Below, piece by piece: positions 1-9,500 of a stretch of DNA of 64,000 bases (the stretch's first letter is position 1; every line of letters starts with the position of its first letter). Location of the stretch: contig NZ_JALJRY010000009.1 of NCBI RefSeq assembly GCF_024519455.1, forward strand, positions 112,838-176,837, read 5' to 3'. The notes beneath the pieces are model-generated. The model did no database searches. It worked only from the letters and a program-made list of their open reading frames with translations, and was not told the origin of the DNA. Made by a program: the position numbers and the translations under genes. Source of the stretch: Streptomyces sp. STR69 (GTDB lineage: Bacteria > Actinomycetota > Actinomycetes > Streptomycetales > Streptomycetaceae).

Positions 1-271
1 CGGGTGTACCGAAGAGGTACAGGATCAGGTCCTGGTCCAGGGTGATACGGCCGAAGTCCATGGCGACCGTGGTGGTCGTCTTGTCTCCGGTGTGGGTGAG
101 GTCGTCGATGCCCGCGGACGCGGACGTCATCACAGCCTCGGTACGCAGCGGGTTGATCTCCGAGACGGCCCCGACGAACGTGGTCTTGCCCACGCCGAAG
201 CCACCCGCCACCACGATCTTCGCCGAGGTGGTGGAGCGGGAAGGCCCTCCGCTAGAGCTTGCGAAGTCCAC
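1..271 (-). CDS. cvnD: Conservon GTP-binding protein CvnD, partial (3' end outside window)
   Basis: Small Ras/MglA-like GTPase that acts downstream of the sensor kinase in a conservon. Only the first 90 or so residues are inside the window. The visible part has the Walker A motif GGFGVGKTT and runs to the FGTP of the switch region, closely matching the complete CvnD at 5065-5640, except for about three extra residues near the N-terminus. The GTG start at 271 lies 20 bases inside the 3' end of the upstream DUF742 gene, the same overlap as in the second conservon, which implies translational coupling. Last gene of a four-gene minus-strand operon. Confidence 0.93.
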   Translation of the reverse strand, partial: MDFASSSGGPSRSTTSAKIVVAGGFGVGKTTFVGAVSEINPLRTEAVMTSASAGIDDLTHTGDKTTTTVAMDFGRITLDQDLILYLFGTP

Positions 272-824
272 TGAGCACCCTTTCGAGCAGTGTCACATCT
301 GGCTGGCCGCCGGCGTTCTCGTCGCCGCCGGGCTGATGAATGGCGACCAGGCCCGCCTCCGCCAAGTCGGCGACGAGGATCCTGGCCACACCGAGAGGGA
401 TCGTCAGGAGGGCCGAGATCTCGGCCACCGACTTGATCTCCCGGCAGAGGTTGCAGATCCGCTGATGCTCGGGCAACTGGCCCTGCATCTGGTGCGGCTG
501 CGCGGTGGTGTGCACCAGCGCCTCGATGGCGAGCTGGTAGCGGGGGCGGGTCCGGCCACCGGTCATGGCGTACGGACGCACCAGGGGATTGCTCGACGAA
601 CCCGCGGGCGCGGCCTCGGGGGAACGTCGGTGCGGCTGCACGGGCTGGATGCGCGGCGCCGGCGGCTGGTCGTACGGCGACGGTCCGGGGCCCTGCGGGT
701 ACTGAGGGTGACGCGGGGACGGCGAGGAGGGGAAGTTGTACCGGTTCTGGGAACCGTCGCCCTGCCCCTGGCCGGGGCCGTACGACCAGTTGCCCGAAGA
801 CGAACCGCCTGGGGGTGTTGCCAC
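252..824 (-). CDS. cvnC: Conservon DUF742 protein CvnC
   Basis: DUF742 family protein of 190 residues, the third component of a conservon. The first 75 or so residues are Gly/Pro/Gln/Ser-rich and probably disordered; this extension is absent from the second copy (132 residues). The conserved core starts at LVRPYAMTGGRTRP and ends VTLLERVLSGLRKL. It contains the CNLC pair and a winged-helix-like segment (EIKSVAEISALLTIPLGVAR). GTG start at 824 is preceded by GGAGGAGAAA. Overlaps cvnD by 20 bases. In characterised conservons this protein binds the kinase/roadblock complex; its biochemical role is not settled. Confidence 0.93.
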   Translation of the reverse strand: MATPPGGSSSGNWSYGPGQGQGDGSQNRYNFPSSPSPRHPQYPQGPGPSPYDQPPAPRIQPVQPHRRSPEAAPAGSSSNPLVRPYAMTGGRTRPRYQLAIEALVHTTAQPHQMQGQLPEHQRICNLCREIKSVAEISALLTIPLGVARILVADLAEAGLVAIHQPGGDENAGGQPDVTLLERVLSGLRKL

Positions 825-918
825 TTTCTCCTCCTCCGACTGTGCCGGGCACCCATCAATGTGGAGCCGCGTCCCGAAACCTTATGGCCTCGGGACGCCA
901 AAACGCACCGTCCGTCTG

Positions 919-1341
919 TTAGTTGAGAAGGCTCCCCTGGAGCTCTGCTCGAAGGTCCGGGGTCAGGACCGTGCCCGCGCGGTCCACCAGAAGGGCCATC
1001 TCGTACCCAATGAGGCCGATGTCCGCCTCGGGGTGTGCGAGTACCGCGAGCGAGGAACCGTCGGACACGGACATGATGAAGAGGAATCCCCGCTCCATCT
1101 CCACAACCGTCTGGTTCACGCTGCCGCCCTCGAAGATGCGCGAGGCACCGGCGGTCAGCGAGGTCAGACCCGACGCGACGGCCGCCAGCTGATCGGCACG
1201 GTCACGCGGGAAACCTTCGGACATCGCCAGAAGGAGTCCGTCGGCGGAGACCACCACCGTGTGCGACACACCGGGGGTGTTGTCCACGAAGTTGGTGATC
1301 AACCAGTTCAGGTTCTGCGCCGCCTGGCTCATCGGGCTCAC
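919..1341 (-). CDS. cvnB: Conservon roadblock/LC7 protein CvnB
   Basis: Roadblock/LC7-domain protein, 140 residues, the second conservon component; this family modulates nucleotide exchange or hydrolysis of partner GTPases (here CvnD). It is about 94% identical to the second copy at 6131-6553: I count eight differences in 140 residues. The GTG start at 1341 begins one base after the cvnA stop codon, with GGAG seven bases upstream. A second in-frame ATG lies three codons in. Start-stop adjacency argues for coupled translation with the kinase. Confidence 0.95.
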   Translation of the reverse strand: MSPMSQAAQNLNWLITNFVDNTPGVSHTVVVSADGLLLAMSEGFPRDRADQLAAVASGLTSLTAGASRIFEGGSVNQTVVEMERGFLFIMSVSDGSSLAVLAHPEADIGLIGYEMALLVDRAGTVLTPDLRAELQGSLLN

Positions 1342-1342
1342 A

Positions 1343-4300
1343 CTAACGCTCCTGGTTGTAGGTGCTGTCAGAGCCGAAGCCCTGACCGTTCGTTTCGCTT
1401 CCTGCGCTGCGACCCCGCTGGACGCCGCGGCGCAGGTTGCTGAGCCTGCCCCGGATGTCCTCGGGAGCGCGGGAGACCTGGGGGCCGCCCTGAGGGGTGC
1501 TCTCGGCGGTGCCCTCGACCAGGTTGGCCTTGGGCACCCGCCTCGGCAGGCCGGAGGAGGTGACCCCGCCGGCCTTCGGCTTCTTCAGCGCCGAGGCCTG
1601 CTGCCACCGCTCGTCGTTCGCCGAGCGCCAGTCCACGGTCCCGGTGCTGCCGTTGGCGCTGCCGTTTCCGTTCGCGGTGCCGTTCGCCGTACCGAAGATG
1701 TTGGTGTTGCTCTCCGGGGCGGTGGCCGTCGACTCCTGGCGCGCGGGCTGCGAACCGTTGGTGCCTTTCGCGGCCGAACCGCGGCGCGGCAGCCCGGCGT
1801 CGGTCAGCGCGTGGACAGCCGAGGGGGCCGGTCCCGGACGGTCGAAGCCTACGTGATCCCGCTCACTCACGTCAGCGGCCTGCGAAGGTTCCGGTTCCGG
1901 AGCGTACTGGTCCGGGTAACCGTTGCGGTAACCGTCCTGCTGCGGCCAGTCGTCCTGATAGGACGGCTCTTCGAAGCCCGGATACGTCTCCGGGGCCACG
2001 GAGTGCGCCGACGCGTGCTCCTCCTGCACCGGCTCCGCATACCCGGGCTCCGGGTAACCGCCGTTGGCCGAGAAGGAGTCGGCGAAGGTGTCGTTCTGCG
2101 TCCCGTTGCCGTTCGGCGCGAAGTACTGCTCGTCGTACGCGGGCTGAAGCGGCTCGTCGTACGACGTCTGCTGCTGCTCCTCGTACGTCGGCTGCCCGTT
2201 GTACGCGGTCGGCTGCTCCTGGTACCCCTGCTGGCCGTTCTCGGCGTACGGCTGCTGCTGCGGTTCCTCGAACTCGGCGAACTCCGGGTAGGCGCCCGGC
2301 TCAAGGGCCTCCTGGCCCGGCTTCTGGGACTCCAGGGCCGCCCGGCGCTCCTCGCGCATCAGCGAGCGGCCGACCGGGTCGAGCTCGCGGATGTCGTCCG
2401 GCACCTCGGGGTAGCGGGTGTCGTCGAAGCCCAGCTCGGCGGCCGTACGGATCGGGGCGTGGTTGAAGTCCTCGCCCTGGTACTGCGGCTGCTCCGGCAT
2501 GATCTGCGAGACGGTGAACTCGTCGCGCTGGAGCTGCTGTTCGCCACCGCCACCGTGGGTGATCGCGTCGGGCAGCATGACCAGCGAGGTGGTGCCGGCC
2601 TGCTCGCCCGAGGGGCGGAGCTGGACGCGGATGCCGTGCCGGTCGGAGAGGCGGCCGACCACGAACAGGCCCATGCGCTGGGAGATCGCGACGTCCACGG
2701 TCGGCGGGTTGGCCAACTTGTGGTTGATGTCCGCGAAGTCCTCGGCGGTGAGGCCGATGCCCTTGTCGTGGATCTCGATCATGACGCGGCCGTCGGGGAG
2801 ACGGGTCGCGGTGACGCGGACCTTGGTCTGCGGGGAGGAGAACGTCGTCGCGTTCTCCAGCAGCTCGGCCAGCAGGTGCACGAGGTCGGTCACGGCGCGG
2901 CCGTGGATCTCGGCCTCCGGGACACCCGACAGCTCGATGCGCTCGTACTGCTCCACCTCGGAGGAGGCGGCGCGGAGCACGTCGACCAGCGGGACCGGCT
3001 GGTCCCAGCGGCGGCCGGGCTCCTCGCCGGCGAGAACGAGGAGGTTCTCGCCGTTGCGGCGCATACGGGTCGCGAGGTGGTCCAGGCGGAAGAGGTTCTC
3101 CAGCTGGTCCGGGTCGGCCTCGTTGTTCTCCAGGTCGGTGATGAGGGTCAGTTGGCCCTCGATCAGCGACTGGTTGCGGCGCGAGAGGTTGGTGAAGATC
3201 GCGTTGATGTTGCCCCGCAGGAGGGCCTGCTCGGCGGCCAGTCGTACGGCCTCGCGGTGGACCTGGTCGAAGGCTCTCGCGACTTCGCCGATCTCGTCCG
3301 TGGTGGTGATGGGGATCGGCTGGACCCGGGTGTCGACGCGGCCGGGGTCGGTGCGCGAGAGCTGGTCGACCAGCATCGGCAGCCGCTGCTCGGCGATGCC
3401 GAAGGCGGCGTTGCGCAACTGGCGCATCGCGCGGCTCATCTGGCGGGCCACCGCACCGGCCAGGATGAAGGCGAGGAGCAGGGCGACGACGACGGCGGCA
3501 CCGGTGATGATGGCGTCGCGCTTCGCGTTGTTCGCGATGTCGGAGGCCTCGCTCACCGCGATGTCGGCCTTGTCCTCCTCGATCTTGCGGTACGCCTCGT
3601 ACTTGAGGGTCGTGCCCGCCCACCAGTTCTGCGCGGTGATGCCCTGCGCGGCGAGGGCGGTGCGCGCCGAGACGTCCGTGGTCTGCAGCTGCGACATGGC
3701 CGTGACCGTCTTGACCGGGTCGGTCGGCGGCGGCACATACGTCTTGCCGGCGGCCTTCGCCTGCGCGGCGGCCTGCTTGACCATGGCCGCGCCGTCGGTC
3801 TGCACCTTGGCCAGGGCGGTGTTCAGCTTCGCGATGTCCGCGTCGGTACCACCGGCCTGGTACTCCTGGATGGCGATGCCCTCCAGGTAGGCGTACGAGG
3901 TGAGGGCGGTGCGCTGGGTGGCCAGGCTGTTCGCGTCGGGGCCGGGATTCACCAGCAGGTGCGTGCCGATGGAGCGCTCCAGGGAGAGCGCGCCCTTGGC
4001 CAGTGCGATGGCGTAGACCGAGCGGCCGTAGCTGGTGATGTTGCCGGTGCCGAGGCCGAGTTCGTTGGAGAACTCCAGGAGCGGGTGCTCCAGGTTGACG
4101 TAGCTCTCCTCGGTCTGCACGCCCTTCATCTTGGAGGTGTAGGCGACGTTCCGGATCGACTGCAGCTGCGGCTCCACCTTGCGGAAGCGGCTGAGCCGAC
4201 GCTGCAGGCCCGACTGGTCCGGCATGTTCTGCGCGGCCTTGTCGAAGACGTCGGCGGCGTCGTCGGTGGCCTTGCGGGCCGCCACGACCGTCGCGTTCTT

Positions 4301-4663
4301 CTGGCCCTTGCCCTCCAGCAGCGGAGCGGCGGTCACGTCACGCTCGTTGGTGATCGCGTTGCTGTAGGTCAGCGCGGCCTGCACCACGCGGGCGGTCTTC
4401 TCCGCGTCCTCGGCGTTCTGCCAGGTGTCGATCGAGTTCTTGACCTGGAAGCCGCCCATGATGAGGCCGACGCCCACGGGTATGAGCAGGATCGCGTTCA
4501 GCCTGGTCGGCACCCGCCAGTTGCGGGGCGAGAAACGGCCCCCGCTGGGAGGGGGCGGTGCCGAGGGCTCCGAGCCTGGCACAGGGGCGGGCGCCGCTCC
4601 GCGCGGCGGCGGGGTGAAGTTGCCCCGGGCCGACGGCTCGGGACCGTTCTTGCTTCGCCTCAC
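1343..4663 (-). CDS. cvnA: Conservon sensor histidine kinase CvnA
   Basis: Membrane sensor kinase, about 1106 residues from the chosen start. Order of parts: Pro-rich cytoplasmic N-terminus; membrane segment near residue 56-71 (AILLIPVGVGLIMGG); extracytoplasmic nitrate/nitrite-sensing-type helical domain; second membrane segment near 383-404; HAMP; a region with DHLATRMRRN in the H-box position; HATPase with N-box AELLENATTF near 600 and G1 DKGIGLT near 632; then a long acidic, Gln/Tyr-rich tail. The tail ends in SGLPRRVPKANLV and RGRLSNLRRG, also found in the second CvnA. The frame is open to 4774, but GTG at 4663 has GGAAGG 11 bases upstream and removes a non-conserved leader. First gene of the operon. 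Confidence 0.9.
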   Translation of the reverse strand: MRRSKNGPEPSARGNFTPPPRGAAPAPVPGSEPSAPPPPSGGRFSPRNWRVPTRLNAILLIPVGVGLIMGGFQVKNSIDTWQNAEDAEKTARVVQAALTYSNAITNERDVTAAPLLEGKGQKNATVVAARKATDDAADVFDKAAQNMPDQSGLQRRLSRFRKVEPQLQSIRNVAYTSKMKGVQTEESYVNLEHPLLEFSNELGLGTGNITSYGRSVYAIALAKGALSLERSIGTHLLVNPGPDANSLATQRTALTSYAYLEGIAIQEYQAGGTDADIAKLNTALAKVQTDGAAMVKQAAAQAKAAGKTYVPPPTDPVKTVTAMSQLQTTDVSARTALAAQGITAQNWWAGTTLKYEAYRKIEEDKADIAVSEASDIANNAKRDAIITGAAVVVALLLAFILAGAVARQMSRAMRQLRNAAFGIAEQRLPMLVDQLSRTDPGRVDTRVQPIPITTTDEIGEVARAFDQVHREAVRLAAEQALLRGNINAIFTNLSRRNQSLIEGQLTLITDLENNEADPDQLENLFRLDHLATRMRRNGENLLVLAGEEPGRRWDQPVPLVDVLRAASSEVEQYERIELSGVPEAEIHGRAVTDLVHLLAELLENATTFSSPQTKVRVTATRLPDGRVMIEIHDKGIGLTAEDFADINHKLANPPTVDVAISQRMGLFVVGRLSDRHGIRVQLRPSGEQAGTTSLVMLPDAITHGGGGEQQLQRDEFTVSQIMPEQPQYQGEDFNHAPIRTAAELGFDDTRYPEVPDDIRELDPVGRSLMREERRAALESQKPGQEALEPGAYPEFAEFEEPQQQPYAENGQQGYQEQPTAYNGQPTYEEQQQTSYDEPLQPAYDEQYFAPNGNGTQNDTFADSFSANGGYPEPGYAEPVQEEHASAHSVAPETYPGFEEPSYQDDWPQQDGYRNGYPDQYAPEPEPSQAADVSERDHVGFDRPGPAPSAVHALTDAGLPRRGSAAKGTNGSQPARQESTATAPESNTNIFGTANGTANGNGSANGSTGTVDWRSANDERWQQASALKKPKAGGVTSSGLPRRVPKANLVEGTAESTPQGGPQVSRAPEDIRGRLSNLRRGVQRGRSAGSETNGQGFGSDSTYNQER

Positions 4664-5064
4664 TCGACCAACAACCTTCCGGCGGTCGGCACCTATCCTC
4701 GTGCCGCAGTGTCTCAGGCCCGTCAACGAGCTCTGACGATGAGTACGTCGTTGACTATTGGGCAGTTCAGGCATTCCAGCACGTCAGCCTGCGCGATTCC
4801 AAACAGTCGGAACGGCAGATTCCGAGTGATGTAAGCCCCAGATAAAACGGTCATAAAGAGCGAGCCCCGCCAAAAGACGGGGCTTTGTTAGCGCAGTGGT
4901 ACCGGATGACCGCGACGCGTTGCGGTACCACCGGATTCCTCTGCCGAAACGTTATGAACACCGGGGCCGACCGTGTCAAAGGCCACAGCCGGCTCCGGGG
5001 TGTCTACGACAACTGCCGTATGGCGCTGCCGACTTGAGAACTGCATGTCGAGGCCCGCCAACAG
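4664..5064. other. Intergenic region between the two conservons
   Basis: No gene is supported here. It should carry the promoter of the first conservon (minus strand, reading away from 4664) and the 3' trailer of the second one. On the minus strand a TTGACG lies near 4713 but its spacing to a -10-like GATAGG is too long to call a promoter. A hairpin at 4863-4884 is annotated separately. Short open frames at 4896-5105 have no coding character. Confidence 0.5.
4863..4884 (-). terminator. Hairpin terminator downstream of the second conservon
   Basis: Inverted repeat AGCCCCG / CGGGGCT (7 bp) around an A-rich loop. On the minus strand it lies about 180 bases past the cvnD stop and is followed by a short pyrimidine run ending CTTT, so it would end the cvnABCD2 transcript before the first conservon's promoter. 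Confidence 0.5.
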
Positions 5065-5640
5065 CTACCGGAGTCGGGCCATCAGCGCGTGCTCGACCAG
5101 CGTGATCAGCGCACTCTTGGCGTCCGAACGGTGCCGGGCGTCCGTCGTGATGATCGGCGCGTCCGGCCCGATCTGCAGGGCCTCGCGCACCTCCTCCGGG
5201 TTGTACGGCTGGTGGCCGTCGAACCCGTTGAGGGCTATGACGAAGGGCAGCCCGCTGTTCTCGAAGTAGTCGACCGCGGGGAAGCAGTCGGCGAGACGGC
5301 GGGTGTCCACCAGGACGACGGCGCCGATCGCGCCGCGCACCAGGTCGTCCCACATGAACCAGAAACGGTCCTGACCCGGTGTACCGAAGAGGTACAGGAT
5401 CAGGTCCTGGTCCAGGGTGATACGGCCGAAGTCCATGGCCACCGTGGTGGTGGTCTTGTCCCCGGTGTGGGTGAGGTCGTCGATGCCCGCCGAGGCGGAC
5501 GTCATGACGGCCTCCGTGCGCAGCGGGTTGATCTCGGAGACGGCACCCACGAACGTGGTCTTGCCGACGCCGAAGCCACCCGCCACCACGATCTTCGCGG
5601 AGGTGGTCGCCCGCCCTCCGTCAGAGCTTGCGAAGTCCAC
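5065..5640 (-). CDS. cvnD: Conservon GTP-binding protein CvnD
   Basis: Complete small GTPase, 191 residues, of the MglA/Ras-like group found in conservons. Walker A GGFGVGKTT at residues 21-29; switch-II-type PGQ at 88-90 within FGTPGQDRF; the guanine-specificity loop is NGFD (138-141) rather than the usual NKxD. The family is thought to act as a GTP switch at the membrane with CvnB as regulator. GTG start at 5640 overlaps cvnC by 20 bases. Last gene of the second conservon. Confidence 0.95.
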   Translation of the reverse strand: MDFASSDGGRATTSAKIVVAGGFGVGKTTFVGAVSEINPLRTEAVMTSASAGIDDLTHTGDKTTTTVAMDFGRITLDQDLILYLFGTPGQDRFWFMWDDLVRGAIGAVVLVDTRRLADCFPAVDYFENSGLPFVIALNGFDGHQPYNPEEVREALQIGPDAPIITTDARHRSDAKSALITLVEHALMARLR

Positions 5641-6019
5641 TGAGCACCCTTTCGAGCAGCGTCACGTCCGGAGCGCCGCCGTTGTTCTCGTCGCCGCCCG
5701 GCTGGTGGATGGCCACCAGTCCGGCCTCGGCGAGGTCCGCGACGAGGATCCGCGCCACACCGAGGGGCATGGCGAGGAGTGCCGACACCTCCGCGACCGA
5801 CTTGACCTCACGGCACAGGTGGCAGATGCGCTGGTGCTCAGGGAGCAGTCCCATCAGCGCTGCCGGGTCGGCCGTGGTGCTGATCAGTGCCTCGATGGCG
5901 AGCTGATAGCGCGGCCGGGTCCGGCCGCCGGTCATCGCGTAAGGACGTACCAGCGGCTGGTCGCCCTCGTCCCCGTACGGCTCGGCGTACGGATCATGAG
6001 AGGCGGTGGGCGGGGTCAT
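5621..6019 (-). CDS. cvnC: Conservon DUF742 protein CvnC
   Basis: DUF742 protein of 132 residues. It has a short N-terminus before the conserved block LVRPYAMTGGRTRP, the CHLC pair, the helix-turn-helix-like stretch EVKSVAEVSALLAMPLGVAR, and the family-typical end VTLLERVLSGLRKL. The core is very similar to the copy at 252-824 but lacks that copy's disordered leader. ATG start at 6019 with GGAGG upstream. Separated from cvnB by 111 bases, the longest gap inside this operon. Confidence 0.94.
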   Translation of the reverse strand: MTPPTASHDPYAEPYGDEGDQPLVRPYAMTGGRTRPRYQLAIEALISTTADPAALMGLLPEHQRICHLCREVKSVAEVSALLAMPLGVARILVADLAEAGLVAIHQPGGDENNGGAPDVTLLERVLSGLRKL

Positions 6020-6130
6020 GAATCCTCCGGGCGGGACAGCAAGTCGGTCGGGCTAGCCGTCTGACAGGGCCGGTGGGGGGATTGTGGCGGCCGGACGGTG
6101 ATTTGGTGAGACGGGTGGTGCCGGGGCCGG

Positions 6131-6553
6131 TCAGTGAAGCAGACTGCCCTGGAGTTCGGCGCGCAGGTCCGGCGTGAGGACCGCCCCTGCACGGTCGACG
6201 AGCAGTGCCATCTCGTAGCCGACGAGGCCGATGTCGCATTCGGGATGCGCGAGCACCGCCAGCGACGAGCCGTCCGAGACGGACATGAGGAAGAGGAACC
6301 CTCGCTCCATCTCCACGACCGTCTGCGCCACATCGCCGCCCTCGAAGATCCGGGAGGCCCCGGCCGTCAGTGAGGTCAGCCCGGACGCCACGGCCGCGAG
6401 TTGGTCGGCGCGGTCGCGCGGGAAGCCTTCCGACATGGCCAGAAGGAGTCCGTCGGCGGATACGACGACGGTGTGGGACACACCGGGGGTGTTGTCCACG
6501 AAGTTGGTTATCAACCAGTTGAGGTTCTGTGCCGCCTGGCTCATCTGGCTCAA
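6131..6553 (-). CDS. cvnB: Conservon roadblock/LC7 protein CvnB
   Basis: Roadblock/LC7 protein, 140 residues, nearly identical to CvnB of the neighbouring conservon. The rare TTG start at 6553 directly abuts the cvnA TAG stop and keeps the GGAG spacing seen in the first copy, where the equivalent codon is GTG. An in-frame ATG three codons later (6544) is the alternative. Probable partner of the CvnD GTPase encoded downstream. Confidence 0.94.
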   Translation of the reverse strand: MSQMSQAAQNLNWLITNFVDNTPGVSHTVVVSADGLLLAMSEGFPRDRADQLAAVASGLTSLTAGASRIFEGGDVAQTVVEMERGFLFLMSVSDGSSLAVLAHPECDIGLVGYEMALLVDRAGAVLTPDLRAELQGSLLH

Positions 6554-9500
6554 CTAACGCTCCTGCTGGTGAGTGGGGCTGGGGAAGCTGCCGGTCTGGC
6601 CGGTACCCGTACCGGCCTGGCGGCCCTGTGCGATGCCCCGACGGAGATTGGTCAGCCGGCCGCGTACGTCATCAGGCGCACGCGAGACCTGCGGACCGGT
6701 TTGGTGCTGTTGCTGCTGAGCCGTGCCCGGGACGAGGTTCGCCCTGGGCACCCGGCGCGGCAGGCCGGAGGTGGTGACGCCGCCCGCGGCCGGTTGCCGT
6801 ACGCGCTCTGCCTGCCGAACGAGATCGTCGTTCGGCGAGCTGCGCCAGGTACCGCCCGTGGGACGCTGAGGGGGTGTCGCCGGAGCCATCGGTGCCTGCG
6901 GCTGCGGGGCGGGTGCGGAGCCGTTGCTCTGGCTCTGCGCTTCCGCCTGCTGGCCGTGGAACCAGTTGGTCTCCAGCGTGTCGTACAGCGGCGTCCTGCC
7001 GTCACCGGGACCCGTGGCAGGCGGCAACGCCTCGGGCTCCTGGCGGGTGGGACGCTGCGGGGCGGGCGGACGCGCGGTGCCGAAGTCGGCGCCGTTGCGA
7101 TTCCCGTTGACCTGCGGACGGTCGAACTGCCCGGTGTTCCCGGGGTTCTGACGGCCCGGCAGATTGTGCTGACCGGTGGACCCGTTGTCAAAACCGGGCG
7201 TCGCGAACTGGCCGGTGGAGCTGCCGTCGTAGGCCTGCGGGACGGCGAACTGTCCCGTGTTGGCCGGGTTGGACGGGTTGTTGGCCGGGCTGTTCGGAGC
7301 GCCGAAAACGTCCGAGCGGACGAACTGGCCGCCGTTCTGCTGCGAGTTGGAGCCGGGACGCGGGGTGTCGAAGTCCTGCCGCGGGAACTGGCCGTTGGAC
7401 TGCGACCCGTTGGCGCCCGGACGCGGGAACTGGCCCGTGTTCTGGGACCCGTTGGCGTTCGGCCGGGGGAAGGAACCCGTGTCCTGCGGTCCGCCCGCAG
7501 CGGGGCGCGGGAACGAGCCGGTGTCCTGCGGTCCGCTCGTACCCGGACGCGGGAACTGCCTGCTGTCCTGCGCGTCGAGGCGGGGGATCGCCGGCATCTC
7601 GGCGGTGCCGGGGCCCTGACGGTCGTCGATGCGCGGCATCCGGGAGGTCTGCTCGGCGTCCCGCTCGTCGTGACCGCGCGGGGCGTCGAGGTTGCCGCGG
7701 CCCAGCGGGGGCTGCGCGTTCTCGTCGCTCCAGCTGGGGCGCTGGTTGTTGCCGCCCGGCAGCTCGGCCCGCGCACCACCGCGCGGCGGGAGCTGCGGCT
7801 GACGCCCACGGCGCCGGCCACCACCGCGGGGCGGCTCGGGCTCGTTGTTCGCACGCTGCGGAGGAACCGCGCCGTTCTGCTGCTGCGGAGGTGTGCCTCC
7901 GAAGGCGTCCTGGCGTCCGTCACCGAAGCCCTGCGGAGTACCCGTGCCAGCGGCCTGCAGCCCCTGCGGGGCGCTCGGCGCCTGGCCGAAGAGACCGGCG
8001 CCGGAGCCGGCGGCCGGACGGCCCTGCGGCGCCGAGGGACCCTGCGGTCCACGCGCACCGCCGGGAGCGCCCGGAGCACCGGGACCACCCGGACGTCCAC
8101 CGCCCGCACCGGGCAGCGCGGCCCGCGGGCCCTGACCGGAACCGACCTGGCCGCGCGGGGCGGCACCGGCACCGAGCAGTCCGCCGTTCCCCGGCGCACC
8201 CGCGCCGAGGGTGGAGCCGCCCTGACCGTTGCCCCGGCGGGCCGCACCGGCACCGGCGGCGGCAGCCGCCGCACCGACAGCGGCCTGGCCGGGCTTGCCC
8301 GGAGCGGGCTTCTTGCCGCCCTGGGCGACGTCGACCGGGAGCATGACCAGCGCGGTCGTACCACCGGAGTCGGAGGGGCGCAGCTGGATACGGATGCCGT
8401 GCCGCTGGGACAGTCGGCCGACCACGAACAGACCCATGCGGCGCGAGACCGAGACGTCCACGGTGGGCGGCGAGGCGAGTCGCTCGTTGATCGCCGCGAG
8501 GTCCTCGGGGGAGAGGCCGATACCGGTGTCGTGGATCTCGATCAGGACGCGGCCGTCGGGCAGCGCGTGACCGGTGACCTTGACCTTGGTCTGCGGCGAG
8601 GAGAACGAGGTCGCGTTCTCCAGCAGCTCTGCGAGCAGGTGCACGAGGTCGTTGACCACCCGGCCGGCTACTTCGGTGGTCGGCACGGAGGAGAGCTCGA
8701 TGCGCTCGTACTGCTCCACCTCGGAGGCGGCGGCGCGGAGCACGTCGACCAGCGGGACCGGGCGGGTCCAGCGGCGGCCGGGCTCTTCACCGGCGAGAAC
8801 GAGAAGGTTCTCACCGTTACGGCGCATGCGGGTCGCGAGGTGGTCGAGCTTGAAGAGCGAGGACAGCTGGTCCGGGTCGGCCTCGCGGGACTCCAGCTCG
8901 GAGATGAGCGAGAGCTGACGCTGGATGAGGCCCTGGGAGCGGCGCGAGAGGTTGGTGAACATCGCGTTGACGTTGCCTCGCAGGAGGGCCTGCTCGGCGG
9001 CGAGGCGGACTGCCTCGCGGTGCACGTCGTCGAAGGCCGCGGCCACCTGGCCGATCTCGTCCCGGGAGTGCACACCGACCGACTCCACGGACGTGTCGAC
9101 GTCCTGCGGGTCGGACTCGGAGAGCTGCTTGACCAGCTCGGGCAGCCGGTCCTGGGCGACCCGGTTGGCGGTCTCCTGGAGCCGGCGCAGCGAGCGGATC
9201 ATGGACCGGGCGATGACGAAGGCGCCGACGAGGGAGACACCGAGCACGAGCAGGATCAGCGCACCGGAGATGATCGCCTCGCGCTCGGAGGCGGAGCGCA
9301 GCTCGCGGGCCTTCTGCTCCATGTCCTCAAGGAGCGTGTGCTCGATCTTCTTCATCTGCTCGATCTTGGTGGAGCTGTCGTCCACCCAGTCCCTGTAGGA
9401 CCGCTTGTCGAGCGACTTCAGACCGTTCGTGTTGGCGAGGGCGCGCTCCGCGTACTTGTCCGCGGCGTCGATCGTGGCGTTGCCGTCCTCGATCGGCTGG

